The notes: a model not told the origin generated them from the letters alone. Shown: positions 9,759-21,549, counted from the first letter of the stretch. The stretch is 64,000 nucleotides of DNA from Pseudomonas fildesensis (GCF_001050345.1 NZ_LFMW01000007.1:558001-622000); one strand, 5' to 3'. A program made the numbers and translations.

Positions 9759-9846
9759 GTGGGAGGGGGCTTGCTCCCGATAGCGGTGTGTCAGCAGTTG
9801 ATGAGCTACCTGATCCAGCGCCATCGGGAGCAAGCCCCCTCCCACA
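9759..9846. repeat. REP doublet between miaB and phoH
   Basis: The arms gtgggagggggcttgctccc (9759-9778) and gggagcaagccccctcccac (about 9827-9846) are reverse complements around a 48-base centre. This is a different REP subtype from that at 7811. It stays open in the phoH frame and creates a false upstream extension of that gene. Confidence 0.88.
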
Positions 9847-9947
9847 TTAGAATTGCGGCACTCGGGTTAGATAAGTGCTTTCGCACACCGGCGGCTGGCG
9901 TTATCCTCTCTTTCACCTCAACAGCCAAAGGGCGGCTAAAAGCGACC

Positions 9948-10952
9948 TTGAACGCACCCATAGCAGAACCCCACCGTTTTATCCTCGAGCCGTTTGAGGC
10001 TCGCCGTTTCGCCAATCTGTGCGGACAGTTCGACGAGCACCTGCGCCTGATCGAGCAACGCCTGAGCATCGAGATCCGCAACCGCGGCAATCAGTTCGAG
10101 CTCATTGGTGAACCTCAGCACACCACGTCTGCAGAAAACCTGCTCCGCCGCCTCTACCGTGAAACCAAGGGTAGTGAGCTGTCGCCGGAAACAGTGCACC
10201 TGTACCTGCAGGAATCTGCCGTGGAAGACCTGGCCAATAACCCCGTGGCCGAGGCCAGCGTGGCCCTGCGCACCAAAAAAGGCATGATTCGCCCTCGCGG
10301 CTTGAATCAGCAGCGCTACGTCAAAGAGATTCTCGGCAACGACATCAACTTCGGCATCGGCCCCGCCGGTACCGGCAAGACCTACCTGGCCGTGGCCTGC
10401 GCCGTCGATGCCCTGGAACGCGAGCAAGTGCGCCGCATCCTGCTGGTGCGTCCGGCGGTCGAAGCGGGCGAGAAACTCGGTTTCCTGCCCGGCGACCTGG
10501 CTCAAAAGATCGATCCGTACCTGCGCCCGCTCTATGACGCGCTCTACGAGATGCTCGGTTTTGAATACGTGGCCAAGCTCATCGAACGCCAGGTGATCGA
10601 GATCGCTCCGCTGGCCTACATGCGTGGCCGTACACTGAACAACAGCTTCATCATCCTCGACGAAAGCCAGAACACCACCGTCGAACAGATGAAGATGTTC
10701 CTCACGCGTATCGGTTTCGGCTCCACCGCCGTGATCACCGGTGACGTCACCCAGGTCGACCTGCCCAAGGGCACCAAATCGGGCCTGTCCCAAGTGATCG
10801 ATGTGCTCAAGGACGTACCCGGCATCAGCTTTACGCACTTCATGCCCAAGGATGTGGTCCGCCACCCGCTGGTGCAGCGCATTGTCGAGGCCTACGAGCG
10901 CTTCGAGCACCGCGATGACGCACCGGCCAAGGACGCTCGCCGCGATGCTTGA
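9948..10952 (+). CDS. ybeZ: PhoH-like ATPase (YbeZ)
   Basis: This is a cytoplasmic P-loop ATPase of the PhoH family, linked to the RNase YbeY and ribosome quality control. I place the start at the TTG of 9948 ([19 protein letters not shown]), giving 334 residues. The open frame runs upstream to a GTG at 9759, but that part is REP DNA and not conserved protein. Walker A is [11 protein letters not shown], Walker B is [11 protein letters not shown], and [11 protein letters not shown] is the family's sensor stretch. Its last 8 bases overlap ybeY, the usual partner. Confidence 0.93.
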   Translation: MNAPIAEPHRFILEPFEARRFANLCGQFDEHLRLIEQRLSIEIRNRGNQFELIGEPQHTTSAENLLRRLYRETKGSELSPETVHLYLQESAVEDLANNPVAEASVALRTKKGMIRPRGLNQQRYVKEILGNDINFGIGPAGTGKTYLAVACAVDALEREQVRRILLVRPAVEAGEKLGFLPGDLAQKIDPYLRPLYDALYEMLGFEYVAKLIERQVIEIAPLAYMRGRTLNNSFIILDESQNTTVEQMKMFLTRIGFGSTAVITGDVTQVDLPKGTKSGLSQVIDVLKDVPGISFTHFMPKDVVRHPLVQRIVEAYERFEHRDDAPAKDARRDA

Positions 10953-11403
10953 GCTTGACCTGCAGCTGGCCACCGAAGCGCCCGCCCCCAGCGAAGAACA
11001 GTTCCGTCAATGGTGTGCCCTGGCCCTGCGCCAGCGCACCGCCGACTCGGAACTGACTATCCGCCTGGTGGACGAGCCCGAAGGCCGCGAACTGAATCAC
11101 ACCTGGCGCCAAAAGGACTACGCGACCAACGTGCTGTCCTTTCCTGCCGACGTACCCGATGAGTTCCTGGATATCCCGTTGCTGGGCGACCTGGTGATCT
11201 GTGTCGAGGTAGTCGAGCGCGAAGCGAAGGAACAAGGCAAGGAACTTGAGGCCCACTGGGCCCATCTAGTCATCCACGGCTGCTTGCATCTCTTGGGTTA
11301 CGACCATATAGACGATGACGAAGCTGAAGAAATGGAAACACTGGAACAAACGTTGCTTGCAGAACTGGGTCATCGCGACCCTTATGCAGACGACGAAAAC
11401 TGA
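10945..11403 (+). CDS. ybeY: endoribonuclease YbeY
   Basis: YbeY is a zinc-dependent endoribonuclease needed for 16S rRNA maturation and ribosome quality control. The ATG at 10945 (MLELDLQLA) gives 152 residues. The catalytic metal motif [11 protein letters not shown] sits near residues 110-120, and the preceding TNVLSFPAD is the second family signature. It overlaps the end of ybeZ by 8 bases, so the two are translationally coupled. corC follows after 42 bases. Confidence 0.96.
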   Translation: MLELDLQLATEAPAPSEEQFRQWCALALRQRTADSELTIRLVDEPEGRELNHTWRQKDYATNVLSFPADVPDEFLDIPLLGDLVICVEVVEREAKEQGKELEAHWAHLVIHGCLHLLGYDHIDDDEAEEMETLEQTLLAELGHRDPYADDEN

Positions 11404-11445
11404 TCAACACTCAACTGTCACATCAAAGGATTTAGAGTAATCGCT

Positions 11446-12285
11446 ATGAGCGAAGACCGATCGAGCAACGGGCAAAAGTCATGGCTGGGTAAGCTGACCC
11501 AGGCTTTTGCCCACGAGCCGAAAAACCGCCAGGAGCTGCTGGAGCTGCTGCGCGAGGCCCATCAGAACAAGTTGCTGGACAGCGAAGCGCTGGCCATCGT
11601 CGAAGGCGCCATCCAGGTGGCTGACCTGCAGGTTCGGGACATCATGGTCCCGCGTTCGCAGATGATCAGCATCAAGGCGACCCAGACCCCACGGGAATTC
11701 CTCCCGGCCGTGATCGACTCGGCGCACTCGCGCTACCCGGTGATCGGTGAAAGCCATGACGACGTCATGGGCGTCCTGCTGGCCAAGGACCTGCTGCCGC
11801 TGATCCTCAAGGAAAATGGCGACAGCTTCAACATCAAGGACCTGCTGCGTCCTGCCACCTTCGTCCCCGAATCCAAGCGCCTGAATGTGCTGCTGCGCGA
11901 ATTCCGCGCCAACCACAATCACATGGCCATCGTGATTGACGAATATGGCGGCGTGGCTGGCCTTGTGACCATCGAAGACGTGCTGGAACAGATCGTCGGC
12001 GACATCGAAGACGAGCACGACGTCGAAGAAGACAGCTACATCAAGCCACTGCCGAGCGGCGATTTCCTGGTCAAGGCACTGACGCCGATCGAGAACTTCA
12101 ACGAGTTCTTCGACAGCGAATTCTCCGATGATGAGTTCGACACCGTTGGCGGCCTGGTGATGAGTGCGTTTGGTCACCTGCCCAAGCGTAACGAAACCAC
12201 CGAGATCGGCGCCTATCGCTTCCGCATCCTGAATGCCGACAGCCGCCGCATCCATTTGATTCGCCTGACACCTATTACCCGCTAA
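11446..12285 (+). CDS. corC: CorC/YbeX family CBS-domain protein
   Basis: The 279-residue protein holds two CBS domains (about 65-190, with VRDIMVPRSQM and MAIVIDEYGGVAGLVTIED) and a C-terminal CorC/HlyC transporter-associated domain (about 205-279). Unlike the large CNNM-type members it has no membrane segments. The family has been tied to magnesium and cobalt efflux and, as YbeX, to ribosome and RNA metabolism, which suits its place behind ybeZ-ybeY. It is followed 8 bases later by lnt, as in E. coli. Confidence 0.9.
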   Translation: MSEDRSSNGQKSWLGKLTQAFAHEPKNRQELLELLREAHQNKLLDSEALAIVEGAIQVADLQVRDIMVPRSQMISIKATQTPREFLPAVIDSAHSRYPVIGESHDDVMGVLLAKDLLPLILKENGDSFNIKDLLRPATFVPESKRLNVLLREFRANHNHMAIVIDEYGGVAGLVTIEDVLEQIVGDIEDEHDVEEDSYIKPLPSGDFLVKALTPIENFNEFFDSEFSDDEFDTVGGLVMSAFGHLPKRNETTEIGAYRFRILNADSRRIHLIRLTPITR

Positions 12286-12293
12286 GGAATGAC

Positions 12294-13817
12294 ATGCAGC
12301 GCCTAACCCGCCCCGGCTGGCCCGGTAATTTGCTGGCCGTGGTGGCCGGCGCCATCACCACCCTGGCGCTGGCGCCGTTCGATCTGTGGCCGTTTGCGCT
12401 GGTGGCAGTCGGATTGTTCTATGTCGGGCTGCGGGAACTGACGCCTCGCCAGGCCTTGGGCCGTGGCTGGTGTTTCGGTTTCGGCCTGTTTGGTGCCGGC
12501 ACCAGTTGGATCTACTACAGCATTCATCACTTCGGGGGCGCTTCGGTGCTGCTGGCCGGGTTGTTGATGCTGGCGTTTACCGCTGCCATCGCCTTTTTCT
12601 TCGGCCTGCCCGCCTGGCTGTGGGCGCGCTGGCTACGCCGCAATGAAGCGCCGCTGGCCGACGCCCTGACCTTCGCGGCGTTGTGGGTCGGCCAGGAAGC
12701 TTTCCGCGGCTGGTTCCTCACGGGTTTCCCCTGGTTGTACTCCGGCTACAGTCAACTCGACGGCCCACTCACCGGCCTCGCGCCACTGGGCGGGATGTGG
12801 CTGATTTCCTTCGCACTGGCGCTGACCGCGGCCGTGCTGTGCAACCTGCCGCGTCTGCTGGCAACCAAGCGCAACGCCTTCATCGGCGCCGGCCTGCTGT
12901 TGCTGGTGGCGCCCTGGGTGATCGGCCTGGCGCTCAAGCATCACGCCTGGACCAGTCCGTCGGGCGCACCGTTGAGCGTGGCAGCGATTCAGGGCAACGT
13001 CGAACAAAGCATGAAGTGGGACCCCGAGCAGCTCAATGCGCAGCTCGCGCTGTACCGTGACATGAGCTTCAGCTCCAAGCGTGTCGACCTGCTGGTGTGG
13101 CCGGAAACGGCAGTGCCGGTGCTCAAGGAGTCCGTCGAGGGCTACCTGGGCATGATGGGTAAGTTCGCCGCTGACCGGCACACCGCGCTGATCACCGGCG
13201 TGCCGATTCGCCAGGAAGTGCATCACCAGAAGCGCTACTTCAACGGCATCACCGTGGTCGGCGAAGGCGATGGCACCTACCTGAAGCAGAAGCTGGTGCC
13301 TTTCGGCGAATACGTGCCGCTGCAAGACATGCTGCGCGGGCTGATTGCCTTCTTCGACCTGCCGATGTCGGACTTCGCCCGCGGCCCTGCCGACCAGGCC
13401 ATGTTGCAGGCCAAGGGCTATCAGATCGCGCCGTTCATTTGCTATGAAGTGGTCTACCCGGAATTCGCCGCCAGCCTCTCGGCCCAGAGCGACTTGTTGC
13501 TGACCATCAGCAACGACACTTGGTTTGGCCGCTCCATCGGCCCCCTGCAGCACCTGCAAATGGCGCAGATGCGTGCACTCGAAGCCGGGCGCTGGATGAT
13601 CCGCGCCACCAACAACGGCGTAACCGGCCTGATCAACCCGTACGGGCAGATCACTGCGCAGATCCCGCAGTTCGAGCGCGGGATTCTCTACGGCGAAGTG
13701 GTGCCGATGCACAACCTCACGCCGTACCTGCAATGGCGTTCGTGGCCGTTGATCATTGTGTGTTTGGCGCTGTTCGGCTGGGCGTTGCTGGCAGGCCGGA
13801 TGTCGAAGACGGTCTGA
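12294..13817 (+). CDS. lnt: apolipoprotein N-acyltransferase
   Basis: Lnt adds the third acyl chain to the N-terminal cysteine of lipoproteins at the periplasmic face of the inner membrane. The 507-residue protein has about six membrane segments in its first 215 residues, then a nitrilase-fold domain (about 225-475) and a last membrane segment. The catalytic triad can be placed at the Glu of VWPETAVP, the Lys of LKQKLVPFGE and the Cys of FICYEVVYPE. The ATG at 12294 has a purine-rich ribosome site (taaggaatgac). It ends the miaB-to-lnt run. Confidence 0.95.
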   Translation: MQRLTRPGWPGNLLAVVAGAITTLALAPFDLWPFALVAVGLFYVGLRELTPRQALGRGWCFGFGLFGAGTSWIYYSIHHFGGASVLLAGLLMLAFTAAIAFFFGLPAWLWARWLRRNEAPLADALTFAALWVGQEAFRGWFLTGFPWLYSGYSQLDGPLTGLAPLGGMWLISFALALTAAVLCNLPRLLATKRNAFIGAGLLLLVAPWVIGLALKHHAWTSPSGAPLSVAAIQGNVEQSMKWDPEQLNAQLALYRDMSFSSKRVDLLVWPETAVPVLKESVEGYLGMMGKFAADRHTALITGVPIRQEVHHQKRYFNGITVVGEGDGTYLKQKLVPFGEYVPLQDMLRGLIAFFDLPMSDFARGPADQAMLQAKGYQIAPFICYEVVYPEFAASLSAQSDLLLTISNDTWFGRSIGPLQHLQMAQMRALEAGRWMIRATNNGVTGLINPYGQITAQIPQFERGILYGEVVPMHNLTPYLQWRSWPLIIVCLALFGWALLAGRMSKTV

Positions 13818-13828
13818 TGTTTTACGCT

Positions 13829-13853
13829 CGTTCCCACGCAGAGCGTGGGAACG
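13829..13853. repeat. short palindromic repeat, possible terminator
   Basis: cgttcccacgc (13829-13839) pairs with gcgtgggaacg (13843-13853). It lies between the convergent lnt and ydcF-like genes and is the same unit that builds the larger elements at 21380 and 47247. It lacks a T-run. Confidence 0.6.
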
Positions 13854-13866
13854 ATCAACAGAGGTG

Positions 13867-14628
13867 TTATCGGTAAAACAACCGATAACCCACCTGACCC
13901 ACCGCCTCATTAAGCAACTGCCCGCTCTGCCATACCGACTTGAACTCCGGCATCCAACCGCCCAGCGGCCGGGCGTTGTCCACGCCCAAGAACCCTACCG
14001 GCGCCGGTACAACGGTGAATCCGGCCCGCTCAAAACTCCAGACCGAACGCGGCATGTGCCATGCCTGGGTGACCACGACCACACGCTTGATGCCCTCGGG
14101 CAATAGAATCCCGGCGCTCATCTGCGCGTTTTCCCAGGTGGTACGGCTGCGCTCTTCCTTCCAGCGCACCGTAACGCCGAAGTCATCCTGCATTGATACG
14201 GCCATCAACTCAGCCTCGCTGGGCGGCGTACCGTAGTGCAAACCTCCGCTGGTCAGCACCGGCAGCCCAGACGCCTTGGCCAATCGCGCAGCATAGCGCT
14301 GACGCTCAAGCCCGACGCCCGTAGGCTGGTCCGAACCCCAGGCTGGATCACCGCGCTCGCGTCCCGAGCCTAATATCACAATGGCATCAGCGCGCTGGGC
14401 CAGGGTCGACCAGTCCTCACGCGCCAACGGCAATTCGGTCTCCAGCGCCTGGGCGCCCCACTCCACCACCACCGGCAGGCTCATCAGCCACATCCCGCCC
14501 AATCCGAGGGCAAAGCAGCATCCCGCCAGGCGCGGTCGAGTGCGGCGAAACCACCAGGCAAGGGCCAGCAACAGCAAGAGAATGCCGGGCGGCAGCAACA
14601 GTTGTTTGATGAAGTAACGAATAGGCAT
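13867..14628 (-). CDS. YdcF/DUF218 family membrane protein
   Basis: This 253-residue protein has two membrane segments at its N-terminus (about 10-27 and 35-57) followed by a periplasmic DUF218 domain. The signatures are DAIVILGSGRERG, LPVLTSGGLHYG, RTTWENAQMSAGIL and VVVTQAWHMPRSVWSF. Relatives include E. coli ElyC, which affects peptidoglycan and lipid-carrier metabolism, and SanA. The match is to the domain, not to a proven function. It is convergent with lnt, with a short palindrome between them. Confidence 0.85.
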   Translation of the reverse strand: MPIRYFIKQLLLPPGILLLLLALAWWFRRTRPRLAGCCFALGLGGMWLMSLPVVVEWGAQALETELPLAREDWSTLAQRADAIVILGSGRERGDPAWGSDQPTGVGLERQRYAARLAKASGLPVLTSGGLHYGTPPSEAELMAVSMQDDFGVTVRWKEERSRTTWENAQMSAGILLPEGIKRVVVVTQAWHMPRSVWSFERAGFTVVPAPVGFLGVDNARPLGGWMPEFKSVWQSGQLLNEAVGQVGYRLFYR

Positions 14629-14726
14629 CGGGCATCTCCACAGATGCCCGAAGCCTAAGGCGTAACAGGGTTTAGAGACAATCCTTACGAGAACAAGTGA
14701 TCATCAGGCAGCAAAGGGGGCGTGCA

Positions 14727-15044
14727 TTACTTGAACCGTACGGCCCGAAGCTTTTCGGGGCCGCGACCGGCTGAGAAGTCCTTGAGCCACACCACCTTGG
14801 CCGATTGCGCGGGCTGACTGCGTGGCGGGGGAGCCACGCCGTTCGGCGCCGAGCGTTCATTCCTTTCCAGGTAAGCCTTGATCAATTCCAGCTCCGCGTG
14901 GCTCAAGCCTCGCAGCTCCAACTCAACGGGCCATTCATCACGCAATCGGCCCGCTGTACTTGCTGCATCCAATGCACGACCCAAACGGTCGATCAGTCCT
15001 TGGTAAACATCCGGTTTCGATAACATTCGCTGCGATTCCACCAT
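14727..15044 (-). CDS. conserved small protein of unknown function
   Basis: The 105-residue frame starts MVESQRMLSKPDVYQGL. A helical N-terminal half (LIDRLGRALDAAS, LSHAELELIKAYLERNE) is followed by a proline-rich linker and a basic tail (KVVWLKDFSAGRGPEKLRAV). There is no signal peptide or membrane segment. It sits just upstream of and divergent to leuS, where P. aeruginosa has the uncharacterised PA3986. I do not recognise a domain. The frame is probably real because of its position and its normal codon use. Confidence 0.6.
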   Translation of the reverse strand: MVESQRMLSKPDVYQGLIDRLGRALDAASTAGRLRDEWPVELELRGLSHAELELIKAYLERNERSAPNGVAPPPRSQPAQSAKVVWLKDFSAGRGPEKLRAVRFK

Positions 15045-15066
15045 CCCCTCACCTCATTGAAGATAA

Positions 15067-17913
<2,847 letters not shown>

Positions 17914-17921
17914 TCGGATCG

Positions 17922-17945
17922 GGCGCCGGGTTTGAGCCCGGCGCC
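17922..17945 (+). other. GC-rich hairpin between leuS and lptE
   Basis: ggcgccggg (17922-17930) and cccggcgcc (17937-17945) pair perfectly around a six-base loop, 9 bases after the leuS stop. There is no T-run, so mRNA 3'-end protection or attenuation is as likely as termination. Confidence 0.6.
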
Positions 17946-18001
17946 GAACAAAACCTCCAGGGCCTCGATAAGGCCCACATGGTTTCAAGGGGAGCAACAA
18001 A

Positions 18002-18607
18002 ATGATCAAACGCAATTTGCTGGTGATGGGCCTTGCCGTGTTGTTGAGCGCTTGCGGCTTCCAGCTGCGCGGTACCGGCACCCAAGAACTGGCGATCAAG
18101 GAATTGGACGTCAGCGCCCGCAACGCCTATGGCGAAACCGTGACGCAACTGCGCCAGGTACTGGAAAGCAGCGGCGTGCACGTCTACACCGGCGCGACCT
18201 ACAAGCTGTTCCTGGCGGACGAGAAAGAAACCCAGCGTAACCTCAGCTACGCCAGCGCCGGCCGTGCATCGGACATCGAGTTGAGCACCGAGCTGACCTT
18301 CCAGGTTCAGGGTCGTGACCAATTGCCGTTGATGGGCGACAAGATCCAGGTCCAGAAGGTCGTGAGCCACGACGGCAACAACCTGGTGGGCTCGGATTCG
18401 GAAATCATCCAGGTGCGCAAGGAAATGCGTCGCGAGCTGGTCCAGCGCATGATCCTGCGCCTGCAATTGCTGTCGCCGCAGCAGCTTGAAATCCTGCAAC
18501 GCACTGCCGACGACAAGGCCAAGGCTGATGCCGACGCACTGAAAGCCGCGCAAGAGTACGAAAACAACACGCCGAAACAATCGCCTGTTGAAGTGCCTGC
18601 CGAGTAA
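18002..18607 (+). CDS. lptE: LPS-assembly lipoprotein LptE
   Basis: LptE is the outer-membrane lipoprotein that plugs the LptD barrel and delivers LPS to the outer leaflet. The 201-residue precursor has a lipoprotein signal peptide ending LLSAC, so the mature N-terminus is Cys17, followed by the family's start GFQLRGTG. The LptE domain spans about 25-165, and the C-terminus is an acidic, low-complexity tail of about 35 residues. It stands between leuS and holA, as in most gammaproteobacteria. A ggggag ribosome site precedes the ATG. Confidence 0.95.
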   Translation: MIKRNLLVMGLAVLLSACGFQLRGTGTQELAIKELDVSARNAYGETVTQLRQVLESSGVHVYTGATYKLFLADEKETQRNLSYASAGRASDIELSTELTFQVQGRDQLPLMGDKIQVQKVVSHDGNNLVGSDSEIIQVRKEMRRELVQRMILRLQLLSPQQLEILQRTADDKAKADADALKAAQEYENNTPKQSPVEVPAE

Positions 18608-18612
18608 GCCAG

Positions 18613-18635
18613 ACGGGGCGCCTTTGGCGCCCCGT
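18613..18635 (+). other. perfect hairpin between lptE and holA
   Basis: acggggcgcc (18613-18622) and ggcgccccgt (18626-18635) form a ten-base stem with a three-base loop directly after the lptE stop. It has no T-run and sits in a 39-base gap between co-directional genes. Confidence 0.6.
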
Positions 18636-18646
18636 TCGCCCCGCCT

Positions 18647-19684
18647 ATGAAACTCGCCCCCGCCCAACTCGCCAAACACCTGCAAGGTGGCCTCGCGCCT
18701 GTCTATATCGTCAGCGGTGATGACCCGTTGCTGTGCCAGGAAGCCGCAGACGCCATTCGCACCGCCGCGCGCCAGCAAGGCTTCGATGAACGCCAGGTAT
18801 TCAGCGCCGATGCCAGTTTCGACTGGGGTACGCTGCTGCAGGCCGGGGCGAGCATGTCGCTGTTTGCCGAAAAACGCCTGCTCGAACTGCGCCTGCCATC
18901 GGGCAAGCCCGGCGACAAGGGCGCGGCCGCCTTCATGGAATACTGCGCGCGGCCTGCCGAAGACACGGTATTGCTGATCAGCCTGCCCAAGCTCGACGGC
19001 AGCGCGCAGAAAACCAAGTGGGGCAAGGCGTTGGTGGAGGGGGCACAGACCCAGTTCATCCAGATTTGGCCGGTGGACAGCAATCAGTTGCCGCAGTGGA
19101 TTCGTCAACGCCTGTCCCAGTCGGGGCTGTCAGCGACTCAAGACGCTGTAGAGCTGATCGCCGCCCGGGTCGAGGGCAACTTGCTTGCCGCCGTCCAGGA
19201 AATCGAAAAACTCAAGTTGATGGCCGAAGACGGGCAAATTACCGTTGAAACCGTCCAAGGAGCGGTGGCTGACAGCGCACGCTTTGACGTGTTCGGGCTG
19301 GTGGACGCGATCCTCAATGGTGAGCCCGCCCATGCCCTGCGCATGCTCGAAGGGTTGCGTGGCGAAGGCGTGGAGCCACCGGTGATTCTCTGGGCGTTGG
19401 CCCGGGAACTGCGGGTGCTGGCCAATATCGCCCTGCAATTCAGCCAAGGCACGCCGCTGGACAAATGCTTCAGCCAGGCCAAACCCCCGGTGTGGGACAA
19501 ACGTAAACCCCTGATGAGCAAAGCCCTGCAACGGCACACAGCGCAACGCTGGGCGCAATTGTTGCTGGAAGCGCAGCGCATCGATGCGCAGATCAAGGGC
19601 CAGGCGGCTGGCTCGCCGTGGATGAGCCTGAGTCGTTTGTCGCTGTTGATGTCCGGCCAACGCCTGACGTTGCCGGCTGAATAA
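18647..19684 (+). CDS. holA: DNA polymerase III subunit delta
   Basis: HolA is the delta subunit of the clamp loader and opens the beta clamp. The 345-residue protein is of normal length. It shows the N-terminal pattern MKLAPAQLAKHLQGGLAPVYIVSGDDPLL, the beta-clamp wedge region around MSLFAEKRLLELRLP, and the LEGNLLAAVQEIEKL-type helix (VEGNLLAAVQEIEKLKL) of the family. It follows lptE by 39 bases. Confidence 0.95.
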   Translation: MKLAPAQLAKHLQGGLAPVYIVSGDDPLLCQEAADAIRTAARQQGFDERQVFSADASFDWGTLLQAGASMSLFAEKRLLELRLPSGKPGDKGAAAFMEYCARPAEDTVLLISLPKLDGSAQKTKWGKALVEGAQTQFIQIWPVDSNQLPQWIRQRLSQSGLSATQDAVELIAARVEGNLLAAVQEIEKLKLMAEDGQITVETVQGAVADSARFDVFGLVDAILNGEPAHALRMLEGLRGEGVEPPVILWALARELRVLANIALQFSQGTPLDKCFSQAKPPVWDKRKPLMSKALQRHTAQRWAQLLLEAQRIDAQIKGQAAGSPWMSLSRLSLLMSGQRLTLPAE

Positions 19685-19818
19685 AGTCTCTCTTAAAAAC
19701 ACCGCCCCTCCCACATGTTGACCGCGTTTACATTTCAAAAACCTTGTCAGGCTTTACAGCAGCCAGACTTCGGCAGATGATTTGCACCGCTGTATCCCAT
19801 CTGAAGAGAGTACCGATC

Positions 19819-19983
19819 ATGAGCAAAAAGCCATCCAAGCATGGCCCCAACAAGGCCAAATCCATCATCGCCCAGCCACTGTTCCGCAGCCGTCAGGAAC
19901 GCGCCGGCAAGGGCAAAGGCAGCTACCGCCGCGAAGCCTTCCAGTCTAATAGCTGGGAGGCTTCTTACTTTCTGGCTGCCTGA
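19819..19983 (+). CDS. arfA: alternative ribosome-rescue factor ArfA
   Basis: This 54-residue basic protein matches the ArfA core. PLFRSRQERAGKGKGSYRRE and SNSWEAS correspond to PLFRQR...KGKGSYMR and GNWEAS of E. coli ArfA as I recall them. ArfA recruits RF2 to ribosomes stalled on mRNAs without a stop codon and backs up tmRNA. Its mRNA in other Proteobacteria carries a hairpin inside the reading frame, so that functional peptide is made from truncated messages; the same arrangement is visible here at 19933-19964. The ATG at 19819 is preceded by gagag. It is well below usual gene-length cut-offs. Confidence 0.85.
   Translation: MSKKPSKHGPNKAKSIIAQPLFRSRQERAGKGKGSYRREAFQSNSWEASYFLAA
19933..19970 (+). 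promoter_or_regulatory. intragenic hairpin in arfA (terminator or RNase III site)
   Basis: gaagccttccag (19933-19944) pairs with ctgggaggcttc (19953-19964) over 12 bases with one U-G wobble and an eight-base loop. ttacttt follows. It lies inside codons 39-49 of arfA. Premature termination or cleavage here would yield a stop-less arfA message normally destroyed through tmRNA tagging, which would make ArfA respond to tmRNA failure. Confidence 0.75.
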
Positions 19984-20044
19984 AGGCAAGCGCCCCTCCG
20001 GCATGATAAGGTCTGCACTTGATTTGTAATCCCTGGACCTGTGC

Positions 20045-21370
20045 ATGCTCTCTAGTCTTTCCCGTCGTTGGCACCTGCGCCAATTGATCGCTGCCTCCAG
20101 CCTCATTCTGCTTGTCGCCTGCGCGGAAAAACCAACCGCCGCGGACGCTCAACCCCTGCCAAAGCTTCAGACCGCTCCGGCCGTTGCGCCCGCTATCGTG
20201 GCCCCATTGGCCGTGGACAATCTCGACATCCAGCCGACCCAGACCTTTGCCGAATGGCAGGCCGGTTTCCGCGTGGAAGCCTTGAAAGCCGGGATCACAC
20301 CTGCGGTCTTTGATAACGCTTTCGCCAACGTCAGCCCGGACATGGGCGTGATCCGCGCTGACCGCAGCCAGCCGGAATTTTCCCGCCCGGTGTGGGAGTA
20401 CCTCGACGGCGCCCTGTCGCCGCTACGCGTGCGTAATGGCCAGGCACTGCTGATCAAGTACGCCGATACCCTGCAAAGCATCGAACAACGGTATGGCGTC
20501 GACCGCCAGGCGCTGGTATCGGTGTGGGGCATGGAAAGCAACTTCGGCCAGTTTCAGGGCAATAACTCGGTGATCCGCTCCCTGGCGACCCTGGCCTACG
20601 AAGGCCGTCGCCCGGCGTTTGCCCAGGCGCAATTGCTGGCGGCGCTGCAAATCATCCAGCACGGCGATATCCAGGCCGACCAGATGAAAGGCTCCTGGGC
20701 CGGCGCGATGGGCCAGACCCAATTTATTCCGACCACCTACAACACTCACGCCGTCGACTTCGATGGCGACGGTCGCCGCGACATCTGGAACAGCCCGGCC
20801 GACGCCCTCGCCTCTACCGCGCACTACCTGCAAAGCTCCGGCTGGCAGAAAGGCCAGCCGTGGGGCTTCGAGGTGAAACAACTGCCGGCGAACTTCGATT
20901 ACGCGCTGGCTGACGGTAGCGTGCGCAAGACCATTGCCGAATGGATGAGACTGGGTATTCAACTTCCAGCCGGCGCCAGCATGCCGGCCAACGTAGACCA
21001 ACTGTCCGCAGCGCTGCTGCTACCGGCGGGCTACCGTGGCCCGGCATTTCTGGTGCTGGATAACTTCCGCGCGATCCTCAAGTACAACAACTCGTCGTCC
21101 TATGCACTGGCGGTGGGTTTGCTGTCGGAGCGCTTTGGCGGGGGTGGTGTGATTCGGGGTGACTGGCCTAAGGATGAACTGCCGCTGAGCCGTTCCCAGC
21201 GCATCGATTTGCAGACGGCTCTGAGCAGCAACGGCTACGACGCGGGCAACCCGGACGGGATCATTGGCGCGAACACGCGCAAGGCGATTCGGGCGGCGCA
21301 GCAAACGCTGGGCTGGCCGGCGGATGGGTATCCGACGGTGAAACTGCTGGAATCTCTACAACACCGCTGA
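20045..21370 (+). CDS. MltB-type lytic murein transglycosylase lipoprotein
   Basis: This 441-residue periplasmic enzyme cleaves the MurNAc-GlcNAc bond with formation of 1,6-anhydroMurNAc. A lipoprotein signal ends LLVAC (Cys near 27). The SLT2/MltB catalytic domain covers about 70-365, with the catalytic Glu in WGMESNFGQFQG and the family segments SWAGAMGQTQFIPTTY and DFDGDGRRDIWNS. A C-terminal peptidoglycan-binding domain (about 380-441, DAGNPDGIIGANTRKAI) follows. It is a paralogue of the mltB gene at 26.9 kb. The start is the ATG at 20045, behind tggacctgtgc. Confidence 0.92.
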   Translation: MLSSLSRRWHLRQLIAASSLILLVACAEKPTAADAQPLPKLQTAPAVAPAIVAPLAVDNLDIQPTQTFAEWQAGFRVEALKAGITPAVFDNAFANVSPDMGVIRADRSQPEFSRPVWEYLDGALSPLRVRNGQALLIKYADTLQSIEQRYGVDRQALVSVWGMESNFGQFQGNNSVIRSLATLAYEGRRPAFAQAQLLAALQIIQHGDIQADQMKGSWAGAMGQTQFIPTTYNTHAVDFDGDGRRDIWNSPADALASTAHYLQSSGWQKGQPWGFEVKQLPANFDYALADGSVRKTIAEWMRLGIQLPAGASMPANVDQLSAALLLPAGYRGPAFLVLDNFRAILKYNNSSSYALAVGLLSERFGGGGVIRGDWPKDELPLSRSQRIDLQTALSSNGYDAGNPDGIIGANTRKAIRAAQQTLGWPADGYPTVKLLESLQHR

Positions 21371-21379
21371 CCCCAGACG

Positions 21380-21490
21380 ATCGTTCCCGCGCTCCGCGTG
21401 GGAATGCATCTGGTGACGCCCTGCGTCATGACGTTGCGAGCGGACGCGGAGCGTCCAGGGCGGCATTCCCACGCAGAGCGTGGGAACGAT
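21380..21490. repeat. composite palindromic element (first copy)
   Basis: The outer arms cgttcccgcgctccgcgtgg (from 21382) and ccacgcagagcgtgggaacg (ending about 21488) are inverted. Between them lie smaller inverted units such as gacgccctgcgtc and ggacgcggagcgtcc. It resembles the element at 47247. REP-like half units (gcaagcccgctcgccacaag) follow to about 21540. Confidence 0.75.
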
Positions 21491-21549
21491 CATAAACGCG
21501 GGGCAAGCCCGCTCGCCACAAGAAGCCCGCCCGCCACAACAACACCGTG

